23,429 nucleotides of DNA. Origin: Vulcanisaeta sp. UBA163. Lineage in GTDB: Archaea; Thermoproteota; Thermoprotei; Thermoproteales; Thermocladiaceae. Shown here one piece after another: positions 1 to 7,037 of the stretch. The stretch is from positions 1 to 23,429 of the forward strand of contig DAJV01000095.1 in the NCBI GenBank assembly GCA_002496475.1, given 5' to 3'. The notes below the pieces were generated by a model. It had not been told where the DNA came from, made no database searches, and saw nothing but the letters and a program-made list of their open reading frames with translations. How positions within the stretch are numbered: the first letter of the stretch is position 1; every line of letters starts with the position of its first letter. The position numbers and the translations under genes are program-made.

Positions 1-317
1 ATTAAGGCCAACGCCAAGCTTGCAGATCCCATGAGTGATATTGTGAAGATTAGTGTGTATTTCCTGCCAATCTTATCACCGAGATGACCAAAAATAATGG
101 CCCCAAGAGGCCTACCGACAAAGCCTACGGCAAATGTTATGAAGGCATATATCAATGCCAGTAAGCCGCTCATCATTGGAAAGAAAAGCTTTGCAATCAC
201 TGGCGCCGCATAACCAAAGATCAGGAAGTCATAGAATTCAAAGGCTATACCCAATGAGGAAGCCACAGCTACCCTTAACATTTCACCAGTTGGTACCTGG
301 ATTTCCTGCCCTCCCAT
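1..317 (-). CDS. MFS transporter, metabolite:H+ symporter type (5' part only)
   Basis: The reverse strand encodes the N-terminal 105 residues of a Major Facilitator Superfamily carrier; the rest lies beyond the left edge. An acidic-aromatic EFYDFLIFG-like motif near residue 25 opens the first membrane helix. The loop after helix 2 carries the MFS signature GRPLGAIIFGHLGDKIGRK, about residues 65-83. Both are typical of the metabolite:H+ symporter (MHS) subfamily, which takes up organic acids or compatible solutes with protons. The substrate cannot be read from this fragment. The ATG at 317 is the only good start, and a palindromic TATA-like box lies about 30 bases upstream, so the transcript probably has little or no leader. 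Family is confident; substrate is unknown. Confidence 0.85.
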   Translation of the reverse strand, partial: MGGQEIQVPTGEMLRVAVASSLGIAFEFYDFLIFGYAAPVIAKLFFPMMSGLLALIYAFITFAVGFVGRPLGAIIFGHLGDKIGRKYTLIFTISLMGSASLALAL

Positions 318-341
318 TAAAATTATATATTAAAAATAATG

Positions 342-355
342 AATATTTAAATATT
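342..355 (-). promoter_or_regulatory. Putative TATA box of the MFS transporter gene
   Basis: AATATTTAAATATT is a perfect palindrome centred about 31 nt upstream of the ATG at 317, close to the spacing of the other presumed leaderless genes here. It lies just downstream (in minus-strand terms) of the inverted repeat at 368-463. Confidence 0.5.
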
Positions 356-367
356 ACCATGCAAAGT

Positions 368-463
368 CCATAAATGATATAACTAATCAAAATCTCAGTA
401 ACTCTAAAATAATTAATTAAATAATATATTGATATTATTAATTATAAGTTATATCATTTATGG
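368..463. repeat. Perfect 17-bp inverted repeat with 62-nt A/T-rich spacer
   Basis: The left arm CCATAAATGATATAACT at 368-384 is repeated exactly as its reverse complement at 447-463. The spacer is strongly A/T-rich and contains no gene. The whole unit is 96 bp, the size of a MITE-like element, but I see no clear target-site duplication. It lies directly upstream of the MFS promoter, so it could also be a regulatory site pair or form a long hairpin. Confidence 0.8.
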
Positions 464-1106
464 TAAAATTAATACCAATCCTAGAGAAATTAATATAGCT
501 ATTGGGAAAGAAAATAAACTATTTTTAATCTAAATAGCGTGTTAATACGATTATTAATGATCATATTTTACCTCAGGAAACCGCCTAGGATTGTCCATGA
601 TATTAATGAGACTAATTATGAAACTGAATGATAAATATAGTACATATGAAAGCAGTGAATTAAGAGGCTGTAGGTAAGGTGAGTGGGCTTGACCCATAAG
701 ATTACAAAAATCAGTAGATGGTAGACTACGGCAGGGATACGGTTACCGCATTGCGCATCGCCGCTAGGGTACTATAATCCTTAAGAGGATAGAAAGTCAT
801 CAACTTCACCACTGCACACATATCCATGACCAACCTTAACATCACTGCAAAATCTATTCCCCCTAATTGTCTCATAATTTATAACATGCATTTCCTACAC
901 AGAGCACATACTATAATAAGATGCTTAAAATTAATAAGGCACTTCGATAAAAGAAGATTTTGATGCATCAAGTAACGAGAGAGATCGATCAATATAAGTT
1001 CATACAACAGATACAAAATCAAATATTCGTTCATAAACCATATAATTAATCATGAAACCAATCATAGATCATGGAAGAACTAATAAAAATGCATCATTAA
1101 TACTAG
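464..1106. other. Intergenic region with no identified gene
   Basis: This stretch is A/T-rich except for a more G/C-rich island at about 660-800. I could not match the island to RNase P RNA, SRP RNA or a C/D-box guide RNA. A 36-codon minus-strand reading frame spans 781-891 (ATG at 889-891, TAA at 781-783) and includes two cysteines. It has no recognisable family, and I do not call it a gene. The 1052-1306 plus-strand frame runs through the tRNA and is an artefact. Confidence 0.5.
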
Positions 1107-1137
1107 AAAAATTTTACAAAAACAAAAATATAAAAAA
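1107..1137 (-). terminator. Oligo-T terminator of the initiator tRNA gene
   Basis: Just past the tRNA 3' end, the minus strand carries four runs of T (6, 5, 5 and 5 bases) within about 30 nt. Crenarchaeal RNA polymerase terminates at such T-rich tracts without needing a hairpin. Confidence 0.65.
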
Positions 1138-1143
1138 TGTTAG

Positions 1144-1236
1144 TAGCGGGGCCCGGATTCGAACCGGGGACTTCCCGACCCGATTAGGTTCTCGGGGTTA
1201 TGAGCCCCGCAGGCTACCAGGCTACCCTACCCCGCT
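1144..1236 (-). tRNA. Initiator tRNA-Met (CAT) with a 19-nt intron
   Basis: The minus strand folds into a full cloverleaf with acceptor AGCGGGG/CCCCGCT, discriminator A, anticodon stem CGGGG/CCCCG around loop CTCATAA, and T arm CCCGG-TTCGAAT-CCGGG. The A1:U72 end pair and the strong G:C run in the anticodon stem mark the archaeal initiator rather than elongator tRNA-Met. The gene is 93 nt, and removing 19 nt from the variable region leaves a normal 74-nt tRNA. CCA is not encoded. A TATA box lies at 1257-1269 and T-rich termination signals at 1107-1137, so it is transcribed alone. Confidence 0.95.
1172..1190 (-). other. tRNA intron at position 45/46, bulge-helix-bulge
   Basis: Read on the minus strand, exon CCCG pairs with intron CGGG to give the 4-bp central helix. 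The two 3-nt bulges are AGA and AAG, and the intron closes with ACC/GGT around a 6-nt loop. Cutting after the second base of each bulge removes exactly 19 nt and restores variable loop AGGTC. This is the canonical substrate of the archaeal splicing endonuclease, at a non-canonical tRNA position typical of Thermoproteales. Confidence 0.9.
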
Positions 1237-1256
1237 GTTGGTCATTATTTCTACAT

Positions 1257-1269
1257 GCTTTTTAAGTCT
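1257..1269 (-). promoter_or_regulatory. TATA box of the initiator tRNA gene
   Basis: The minus strand reads GACTTAAAAAGC, centred about 26 nt before the mature 5' end at 1236. The tRNA-His gene has nearly the same box followed by the same GCATG, suggesting a stable-RNA promoter type. Confidence 0.7.
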
Positions 1270-1706
1270 TTCTTCATTTGTGAAAGCTTTGAACGAGACT
1301 TGTTAGGGCCTTCGTGTACTTACTGCTTCTCTTTGGTCCATTGATATATTTTCATACCCGTTACATGCTTTTATGATATTTTTCTTTCACTTATTTCGTC
1401 TTTTTGGCTACTAAATTGCTCTCTGTATTTGGATTGAAAGTTTATTGCCGGAATTCATGATTTTATGGCACCCGTGTAGTTTAGGATATTGTGATGGAGT
1501 GATCACACCGTTAATTAGGGCTGTTGCAGTTCGCCTTAACATTGGGCTTAAGAACGAGGTGAATTAATAAGTCATAAATATGCCAAGGAAGTAAAGGTCT
1601 TGATTCTAAGTTGATATTAAGGATAAAAGTGGGAAGAAAAGATTCAAAGGTATTTGATTTGTTTGTAAATGTAGTTATGATATGCAGGGTGGGGTTAAAC
1701 GTTAAC
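1270..1706. other. Intergenic region between the two tRNA genes
   Basis: Nothing gene-like is visible here. The reading frames that cross it also run through tRNA sequence and lack family features. A small palindrome-like motif GTGATGGAGTGATCAC is present near 1492-1507, with no known role. Confidence 0.5.
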
Positions 1707-1709
1707 TGG

Positions 1710-1784
1710 GGCCGGGGCCGGGATTTGAACCCGGGTTCACGGGCTCCACAGGCCCGCATGCTTTCCAGGCTGCACCACCCCGGC
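1710..1784 (-). tRNA. tRNA-His (GTG)
   Basis: The minus strand gives acceptor GCCGGGG/CCCCGGC, anticodon stem CGGGC/GCCCG around loop CTGTGGA (anticodon GTG), variable loop TGAAC and T arm CCGGG-TTCAAAT-CCCGG. There is no intron. The discriminator is C73, as expected for histidine tRNA. The base before position 1 is T, so the G-1 identity base is not encoded and would have to be added after transcription if present. CCA follows the discriminator at 1707-1709, so the 3' end is genome-encoded or matches by chance. A TATA box lies at 1805-1818. Confidence 0.95.
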
Positions 1785-1804
1785 ACGGTGTTCCTATTAT
1801 TCAT

Positions 1805-1818
1805 GCTTTTAAGTTTTT
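1805..1818 (-). promoter_or_regulatory. TATA box of the tRNA-His gene
   Basis: The minus strand reads AAAAACTTAAAAGC followed by ATG, about 27 nt before the 5' end at 1784. It shares the CTTAAAA...GCATG core with the initiator tRNA promoter. Confidence 0.7.
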
Positions 1819-2042
1819 GTCCTTAATATCCTCGTGCGTTTTAAATTATTATACTCATTTGATCATTCTAATTTTGTTGCCACCTTTATCTTCGTTCTAT
1901 TTCTATTTAAATCCTACAACCATATAATAATATATCGCATTTATTCCTTTGAGCTCGCTACCTAATCATAGTTACACATTCGCTCTTCTTTTTCTCGTAA
2001 TAAAGTATTCGCTGTATTGTACCTGGTCTCCTTTTCATAGTA

Positions 2043-2399
2043 ATGACTACCATATATGCATTGGTGCCTCGGTTAATACTGCTTTTTACTAACTCTGTCA
2101 TTGAGGTGGTTGGTGCAGTGGTGTGGATATTGCTTGTCTATACCCTCATAATGAGGCGTGGACTTTGGGCATTGATGCGTGAAAATGCATAAGGCCCTAG
2201 CTGGATTAGGGTCATTGGCATTACTAGGGTTGAGCGCATGTTGTTAATTCCTTATGTCATCTCCTACGCCATTGATTTATTGTTTTCAATGTTCATTAGT
2301 AATCCATTAGTCGGTATTGCCCTTAGGGTTATCTCCGCGTCTCCATTGATAATGATGATCATGGAGCGCGCAATGATTGCACCGTTTAATTACCAATAA
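2043..2399 (+). pseudogene. Small membrane protein gene broken by an in-frame TAA
   Basis: A reading frame of 118 codons starts at ATG 2043 and ends at TAA 2397, interrupted only by a TAA at 2190-2192 after codon 49. The first half encodes a hydrophobic segment (residues about 5-40) ending in positively charged MRRGLW and ALMREN. The second half continues in the same frame with no shift and has two more hydrophobic stretches. The frame is retained on both sides, with similar composition, which suggests one ancestral polytopic membrane protein inactivated by a single base change, or a sequencing error. Two small adjacent genes are an alternative, because the second half has an internal ATG. 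I do not recognise the family. Confidence 0.5.
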
Positions 2400-2446
2400 T
2401 GGCCTAGGCGATTCTAGGCTGCGTTGTATTAAGTATTAGTAATTAC

Positions 2447-3046
2447 CTATTGGTTGCATTCAAAGCCATGGTTTTTAATCGACTTCCCTAATAATTCCTC
2501 TGTCAGCCTGGTAATGCTGCTGTTCACGTCATTAATTCCCCTGAGGGTGTTATGCGCGTTGCTTAGCATTTCAATTCCTTCACACACCCTCTTCTTATAC
2601 GGTCTCTCCTTGATCAGCGCCTTATACCTGCTCATCGCCTCCTCACCCTCATTACGATTACCCACCTTGAATGCAGCAATGGCAAGGCTAAGCCATGTAT
2701 ATGCATAACTCGGCTCCTTTCTCACTGATTCCCTGAACAACCTATACGCAAGTTCATACCTACCCAGTTTAAAGGCGCACCAACCTCCCCAAAGCAAGTC
2801 CTGTGGATCATCATACCTCAGGTAAAGCTGTAATGCCCTCCCGTAGGCACTCAGGGAATCCTCCCTATTCCCTATCGCCTCAAGGCATATGGCTAGTCCA
2901 TGCCATGCACCTGGAGTCTCGGGGCAATTCGCAAGGTACTCCCTATATAGTGTCACTCCGTATGAGTACTCCATTAGGCATATTGATGCCTCAGCGGCTT
3001 CATAAAGTGCCCTGCAATACTCCGTACCCACCGCACTAGGATGCAT
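2447..3046 (-). CDS. Tetratricopeptide-repeat protein
   Basis: This 199-residue protein has helical repeats with TPR spacing. Residues about 45-75 (AWHGLAICLEAIGNREDSLSA) and about 115-150 (YTWLSLAIAAFKVGNRNEGE) show the W/L/G/A/F/A pattern, and degenerate repeats lie between. There is no signal peptide or membrane span, so a soluble scaffold for protein contacts is likely; partners are unknown. It is transcribed on its own, 58 nt from the end of purK and on the same strand. The ATG at 3046 is the longest start. However, a TATA-like CTTTTAAATG at 3051-3060 lies only 10 nt upstream, while GTG at 3031 sits at the 25-nt distance seen for other leaderless genes here, so the true protein may begin at 3031. 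Confidence 0.75.
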   Translation of the reverse strand: MHPSAVGTEYCRALYEAAEASICLMEYSYGVTLYREYLANCPETPGAWHGLAICLEAIGNREDSLSAYGRALQLYLRYDDPQDLLWGGWCAFKLGRYELAYRLFRESVRKEPSYAYTWLSLAIAAFKVGNRNEGEEAMSRYKALIKERPYKKRVCEGIEMLSNAHNTLRGINDVNSSITRLTEELLGKSIKNHGFECNQ

Positions 3047-3104
3047 ACCCCATTTAAAAGAATAACCACAACAAGGCCATTGCAGTACCCCAGAGGGCGT
3101 ACTC

Positions 3105-4274
3105 CTAACCGTTGTTAATCGTTGTTAATGTATGTATGTATTCGTTACTATCCACGGTATACCATGGCGGTACGTACCTACTTATTTCATTACCATACAC
3201 TATACCCAAAACCTCATTAATCCTCCTCTCCAGCTCATCCATGTTATTGGCTATGATACTTACATGGCCCATTTTACGCCTTGGCTTGACCTTCGTCTTC
3301 CCATACCACCAAACACTGGTTCCCGATATCGTCAATACCCTCCTGATCATGTCCTCGCTGTACGGTACACCAAGCATGTTCACGATTGCAGAGGGCCTCA
3401 GCAATTCAGTAGGGCCTATGGACATGCCTAGGATTGCCCTGATGTGATTCTCGAATTGACTCACGGCAGCGCCCATTAACGTCCAATGCCCCGAGTTATG
3501 AACACGGGGCGCAAATTCATTAATCAATACCTCACCGTTTCTCGTCACGAAGAACTCAACGGTAAGGACGCCTACGTAATCCAAGGTATTGGCAAGCCCT
3601 ATGGCTAACTCCCTGGCCCTATTGGCTGCCTCATCATCAATCCCCGCAGGTGATATGCTATAGAGTAGTATTCCGTTGTAGTGGTGATTCTCGGTAACAG
3701 GATATGTAAGGACATGGCCATCACTTGACCTAACGAGTATCACCGACACCTCCCTATGAATGTCCACGAATTCCTCGGCTAATAATGGGAATTCCCTGGG
3801 CACTCCATTAGCGCCGTCATCATTCATTACGTAGTATTGGCCCTTACCGTCATAGGCACCACGGGGTACCTTAAAGACCACCCTACCGAATCGCCTAATT
3901 GCCCTACCCACATCGCCCATATTGTTAATAACCATGAAACCGGGTGTTGGGAAGCCCTTGTCCCTAAGGAAGGACTTCTCAATTATCTTATCCTGCTTTA
4001 GCCGTATTGTTAATGACCCAGGTCTCAATTTGCCCTCCTCTTCAGCCATCTTTATTGCACTTGGGTTAACATGTTCGAACTCAAAGGTAACAATGTCTGA
4101 CTTATTCACAAGTTCCACCCAGGAATCACCGGTGTACCTACCATCCGAGACGCCGAGGGCTGGTGCCTGTGGATCCACATCATGGACCAGGAACTTTACT
4201 CCTAATTTCCTGCCCTCCAGGATCATCATTAGGCCCAGTTGCCCACCGCCTAGTATGCCCACTACCTTACTCAT
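3105..4274 (-). CDS. purK: N5-carboxyaminoimidazole ribonucleotide synthetase PurK
   Basis: This cytosolic ATP-grasp enzyme uses ATP and bicarbonate to convert AIR to N5-CAIR. At 389 residues it is the usual size. It has the Rossmann-like N-terminus GILGGGQLG (residues 6-14), the TFEFEHV segment (63-69), the ATP-lid YDGKGQ (141-146), the metal/ATP region NEFAPRVHNSGHWT (252-265), QFENHIRA (273-280) and the C-terminal KPRRKMGH (330-337). All are PurK hallmarks that separate it from PurT and PurD. The ATG at 4274 overlaps the 3' end of purE by 8 nt, so the two are translationally coupled and their products act in sequence. The gene is the last of the purE-purK transcript. Confidence 0.95.
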   Translation of the reverse strand: MSKVVGILGGGQLGLMMILEGRKLGVKFLVHDVDPQAPALGVSDGRYTGDSWVELVNKSDIVTFEFEHVNPSAIKMAEEEGKLRPGSLTIRLKQDKIIEKSFLRDKGFPTPGFMVINNMGDVGRAIRRFGRVVFKVPRGAYDGKGQYYVMNDDGANGVPREFPLLAEEFVDIHREVSVILVRSSDGHVLTYPVTENHHYNGILLYSISPAGIDDEAANRARELAIGLANTLDYVGVLTVEFFVTRNGEVLINEFAPRVHNSGHWTLMGAAVSQFENHIRAILGMSIGPTELLRPSAIVNMLGVPYSEDMIRRVLTISGTSVWWYGKTKVKPRRKMGHVSIIANNMDELERRINEVLGIVYGNEISRYVPPWYTVDSNEYIHTLTTINNG

Positions 4275-4755
4275 GCTTAAGCACCGTGCTCAATACGTCC
4301 CTCTTCATGGAATCCATGAGTTCCACAACCCTTGTCCTGAACTCGGGGTACTTAATGCCCAGTATCCTGGCTGCGAGTAAGGCCGCGTTCTTGGCGTTGC
4401 CGATTGCCACGGTAGCCACTGGAGTGCCGTAGGGCATCTGGACTATGGATAGTAATGAATCGAGACCATTTAAGTGCCTGCTGGGTATTGGTACCCCTAT
4501 CACGGGTAATGGTGTTAGTGCCGCTGTCATGCCCGGCAGGTGCGCAGCTCCACCTGCGCCAGCGATCACCACCTCTAGGCCATTATTAATAGCGGATTTA
4601 GCGTAGTCAAACATGAACTCAGGCGTTCTATGGGCTGACACGACCCTTGCCTCGTTTGGTATGCCCAATTGGTTTAGTAATTCCACGGCCTCCCTCATTA
4701 CCTCCCAGTCATTTTTACTGCCCATTATTACGCCCACGAGTGGTTTTGCGCTCAT
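4267..4755 (-). CDS. purE: N5-CAIR mutase PurE (class I)
   Basis: This enzyme moves the carboxyl group of N5-CAIR to carbon, giving CAIR, the step after PurK. The 162-residue protein carries the phosphate-binding MGSKND (11-16), SAHRTP with its catalytic-site histidine (40-45), GAGGAAHLPGM (66-76) and GLDSLLSIVQMP (97-108). This is the class I (PurK-dependent) pattern. The presence of purK next door supports the two-step route rather than the class II AIR carboxylase route. It is the first gene of its transcript; a TATA box at 4777-4788 is about 28 nt upstream of the ATG, so the mRNA is probably leaderless. It diverges from purL across 101 nt. Confidence 0.96.
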   Translation of the reverse strand: MSAKPLVGVIMGSKNDWEVMREAVELLNQLGIPNEARVVSAHRTPEFMFDYAKSAINNGLEVVIAGAGGAAHLPGMTAALTPLPVIGVPIPSRHLNGLDSLLSIVQMPYGTPVATVAIGNAKNAALLAARILGIKYPEFRTRVVELMDSMKRDVLSTVLKHE

Positions 4756-4776
4756 TATGATTATTGTTTAAAGAAA

Positions 4777-4788
4777 ACTTTTAAAAGT
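4777..4788 (-). promoter_or_regulatory. TATA box of purE-purK
   Basis: ACTTTTAAAAGT is centred about 28 nt upstream of the purE ATG at 4755. The spacing puts the transcription start at or next to the start codon. Confidence 0.65.
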
Positions 4789-4823
4789 ATTTTTCACTAT
4801 TAATCGTAGTATGCCCGTGTATT

Positions 4824-4833
4824 GTTTAAATAA
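4824..4833 (+). promoter_or_regulatory. TATA box of the purL operon
   Basis: GTTTAAATAA lies about 28 nt upstream of ATG 4857. If it is the promoter, the earlier in-frame ATG at 4842 falls upstream of or at the transcription start, which argues for 4857 as the translation start. Confidence 0.6.
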
Positions 4834-4856
4834 AGAATTAAATGAGGTGCCAACAC

Positions 4857-7037
4857 ATGCCCCTTAGTGATGGTGAGAGGAACATCATTAGGAAATCCCT
4901 TGGTAGGGAACCAACACAGGCCGAGTGGTTGGTGTTTGATGCCGAGTGGAGTGAGCACTGCTCATACAAGAGTAGTAGGAGGTTTCTCAAGCTACTGCCC
5001 AGCGAGGCACCACACGTACTTAGGGGACCTGGTCTTGACGCCCCGCTAATCCGCATAGGGAGCCTTGTGGTTAGCTTCAAGATAGAGAGCCATAATCACC
5101 CATCTGCCGTGGATCCCTATGATGGCGCTGCAACGGGCGTCGGCGGCATAGTGAGGGATATACTGACCACGGGATTAAGGCCCATTGCATTAATGGATAA
5201 CCTACACTTCGGTCCACTTGATGATCCCCATGCTCGATGGCTAATGAGAAATATCATTAGGGGGATCTCGGATTATGGGAATAGGATTGGAGTACCCGTG
5301 GTTGCCGGTGAGGTGTGGTTTGATGAATCATTCACCACCAACCCAATAGTCCTGGTCACATGCATCGGTGTTGGTAGGCTGGAGAATGCCGTGATGGGTG
5401 AGGCAAGCCCTGGGGACTTAGTCCTGGTGATGGGCAATGACGTGGGTAGGGATGGCATGCTCGGCAGTTCCTTCGCCTCCAAGGTCCTGGATAAGTCAAG
5501 GGACGAAATAGGCGCTGTACAGGTGGGTAATCCACTACTTGAGAAGTTGTTGATTGATGCAATAATCAAGTTAAGGGACGGTGGTTTGGTTAGGGCTATT
5601 AAGGACGTGGGTGGTGGGGGTTTGGCCACTGCATTGAGTGAGCTTGCTGATCAATTTGGTCTTGGTATTGAGATCCACCTGGATAGGATTAGGACGAGGG
5701 AGGACATGGCGCCTGAGGAGGTGCTGGTCTCCGAGTCCCAGGAGAGGATGGTTATTGTGATAAGTAGGGATAAGTTGAAGGAGGTTGAGGAAGTGCTGGG
5801 GAGGTACGGTGTTGGTTATGACGTAATTGGCACATTAACGAGTAATGGCAAGTTTGTGGCCTACTATGGGAGTGAAGTGGTTATTGACTTACCAATAAAG
5901 TTCATAACACATGCACCGGAGACTAATTATGAGTTTAGGGAACCACAGCACCTAAATGGGTTGAGGGTTATCCCTGAACTACCTGAGGTGCCGCTCAATG
6001 AGGCACTACTTAAGGTATTAAGGAGTCCCAACATTGCGTCGAAGGAGCATGTATTCAGCCTATATGATTATGAGGTTGGTGTTAGGACTGTGGTTAAACC
6101 GGGTAGGGCTGGTGCGGCAGTGCTTAGGCTCCTTGATACTGATGGGGGTGATGGTAAGTTGGGAATCGCAATAAAGGCTGATGCGAACCCGAGGTACTCA
6201 TTCCTTGACCCATTCATTGGGGCCGCCAATTCCCTGGCCAAGGCCTATAGGAATGTGGTTGCCGTTGGTGCAGAGCCCCTGGCTGTCGTTGACTCAATAA
6301 ACGTGGGCAACCCCGAGAAGCCCGATAGGTATTGGTACTTCGTGAACTCTGTACTGGGGCTTGCCTGGGTTGCCCGTGAACTCAACATACCAATAGTTGG
6401 TGGCAAGGTTAGTTTCTATAATGAGGATTCCAAGGGCAATGTTATTAAGCCCGTGGTTTCCGTTGCAGTATTGGGTCGGGTGGATGATGTAGATAAGGCC
6501 GTTGACGGGGGGCTCATTGGTGGTGGTTCATTAATAGTCATAGGCGGTACAGCAATGGACATAGGTGGTTCTGAGTACCTTTATGCTGTTTACGGTATTG
6601 TCAGGGGTGTGCCGCCGAGGCCTAGGCCTAGGGATGAGGTTAGGAATTCCAGGGCTGTCCTTAGGTTAATACGGGAAGGCCTAGTGAGGGCTTCCATGGA
6701 TGTTGGCGGCGGTGGGCTATTAACTACTTTAAGTAAAATGGCCTTGATTAATGGGGTTGGCTTTGATGTTGATTTGTCCAGGGTGCCTATTGAGAACTGC
6801 TGCCTTGATCCAAGCATGGTTGCCTTTTCGGAAACCAATGCAAGGTACGTGGTGGAGGTTAATGAGAATGACCTCGGTAGGGTAATGGTTATTCTCCAGG
6901 GCCTTAATGTGCCGTTTTCTGTGATTGGTGAGTCAGGCGGTGATGATGTTATTGTTCGTTGGGGCTCCCGGGAATTAATGGCATTGGGGCTTGATGATTT
7001 GGCAAGTGCCTATTATTCGCAGTGGGGTGATCTGTGA
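4857..7037 (+). CDS. purL: FGAM synthase, large subunit PurL
   Basis: This is the ATP-dependent amidotransferase subunit that turns FGAR into FGAM using ammonia supplied by PurQ, with PurS as the third subunit. At 726 residues it is the 'small' PurL used by archaea and many bacteria. It has the family segments EWSEHCSYKS (near residues 30-39) and ESHNHPSAVDPYDGAATG (from about residue 77), and two glycine-rich DVGGGGL segments, one in each half of the duplicated PurM-like fold. I chose ATG 4857 because GAGGTG at 4844-4849 is a Shine-Dalgarno-like match 7 nt ahead and because of the TATA spacing. ATG 4842 would add five residues. Its stop overlaps the purF start. purQ and purS lie 8 kb away in another transcript. 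Confidence 0.96.
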   Translation: MPLSDGERNIIRKSLGREPTQAEWLVFDAEWSEHCSYKSSRRFLKLLPSEAPHVLRGPGLDAPLIRIGSLVVSFKIESHNHPSAVDPYDGAATGVGGIVRDILTTGLRPIALMDNLHFGPLDDPHARWLMRNIIRGISDYGNRIGVPVVAGEVWFDESFTTNPIVLVTCIGVGRLENAVMGEASPGDLVLVMGNDVGRDGMLGSSFASKVLDKSRDEIGAVQVGNPLLEKLLIDAIIKLRDGGLVRAIKDVGGGGLATALSELADQFGLGIEIHLDRIRTREDMAPEEVLVSESQERMVIVISRDKLKEVEEVLGRYGVGYDVIGTLTSNGKFVAYYGSEVVIDLPIKFITHAPETNYEFREPQHLNGLRVIPELPEVPLNEALLKVLRSPNIASKEHVFSLYDYEVGVRTVVKPGRAGAAVLRLLDTDGGDGKLGIAIKADANPRYSFLDPFIGAANSLAKAYRNVVAVGAEPLAVVDSINVGNPEKPDRYWYFVNSVLGLAWVARELNIPIVGGKVSFYNEDSKGNVIKPVVSVAVLGRVDDVDKAVDGGLIGGGSLIVIGGTAMDIGGSEYLYAVYGIVRGVPPRPRPRDEVRNSRAVLRLIREGLVRASMDVGGGGLLTTLSKMALINGVGFDVDLSRVPIENCCLDPSMVAFSETNARYVVEVNENDLGRVMVILQGLNVPFSVIGESGGDDVIVRWGSRELMALGLDDLASAYYSQWGDL

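Noticed and set aside
700..803. Possible C/D-box RNA on the minus strand (GATGAC near 803, CTGA near 710)
   Set aside because: The boxes are about 90 nt apart, too far for an archaeal C/D guide, and D'/C' boxes are missing.
1052..1306. 84-codon plus-strand frame
   Set aside because: It runs antisense through the initiator tRNA and has no protein family features.
1511..1826. Frames of 97 (minus) and 71 (plus) codons around the tRNA-His gene
   Set aside because: Both translate the tRNA itself (for example RDLNPGSRAPQ), a common artefact.
3922..4380. 152-codon plus-strand frame
   Set aside because: It is antisense to purK/purE, which have full family motifs.
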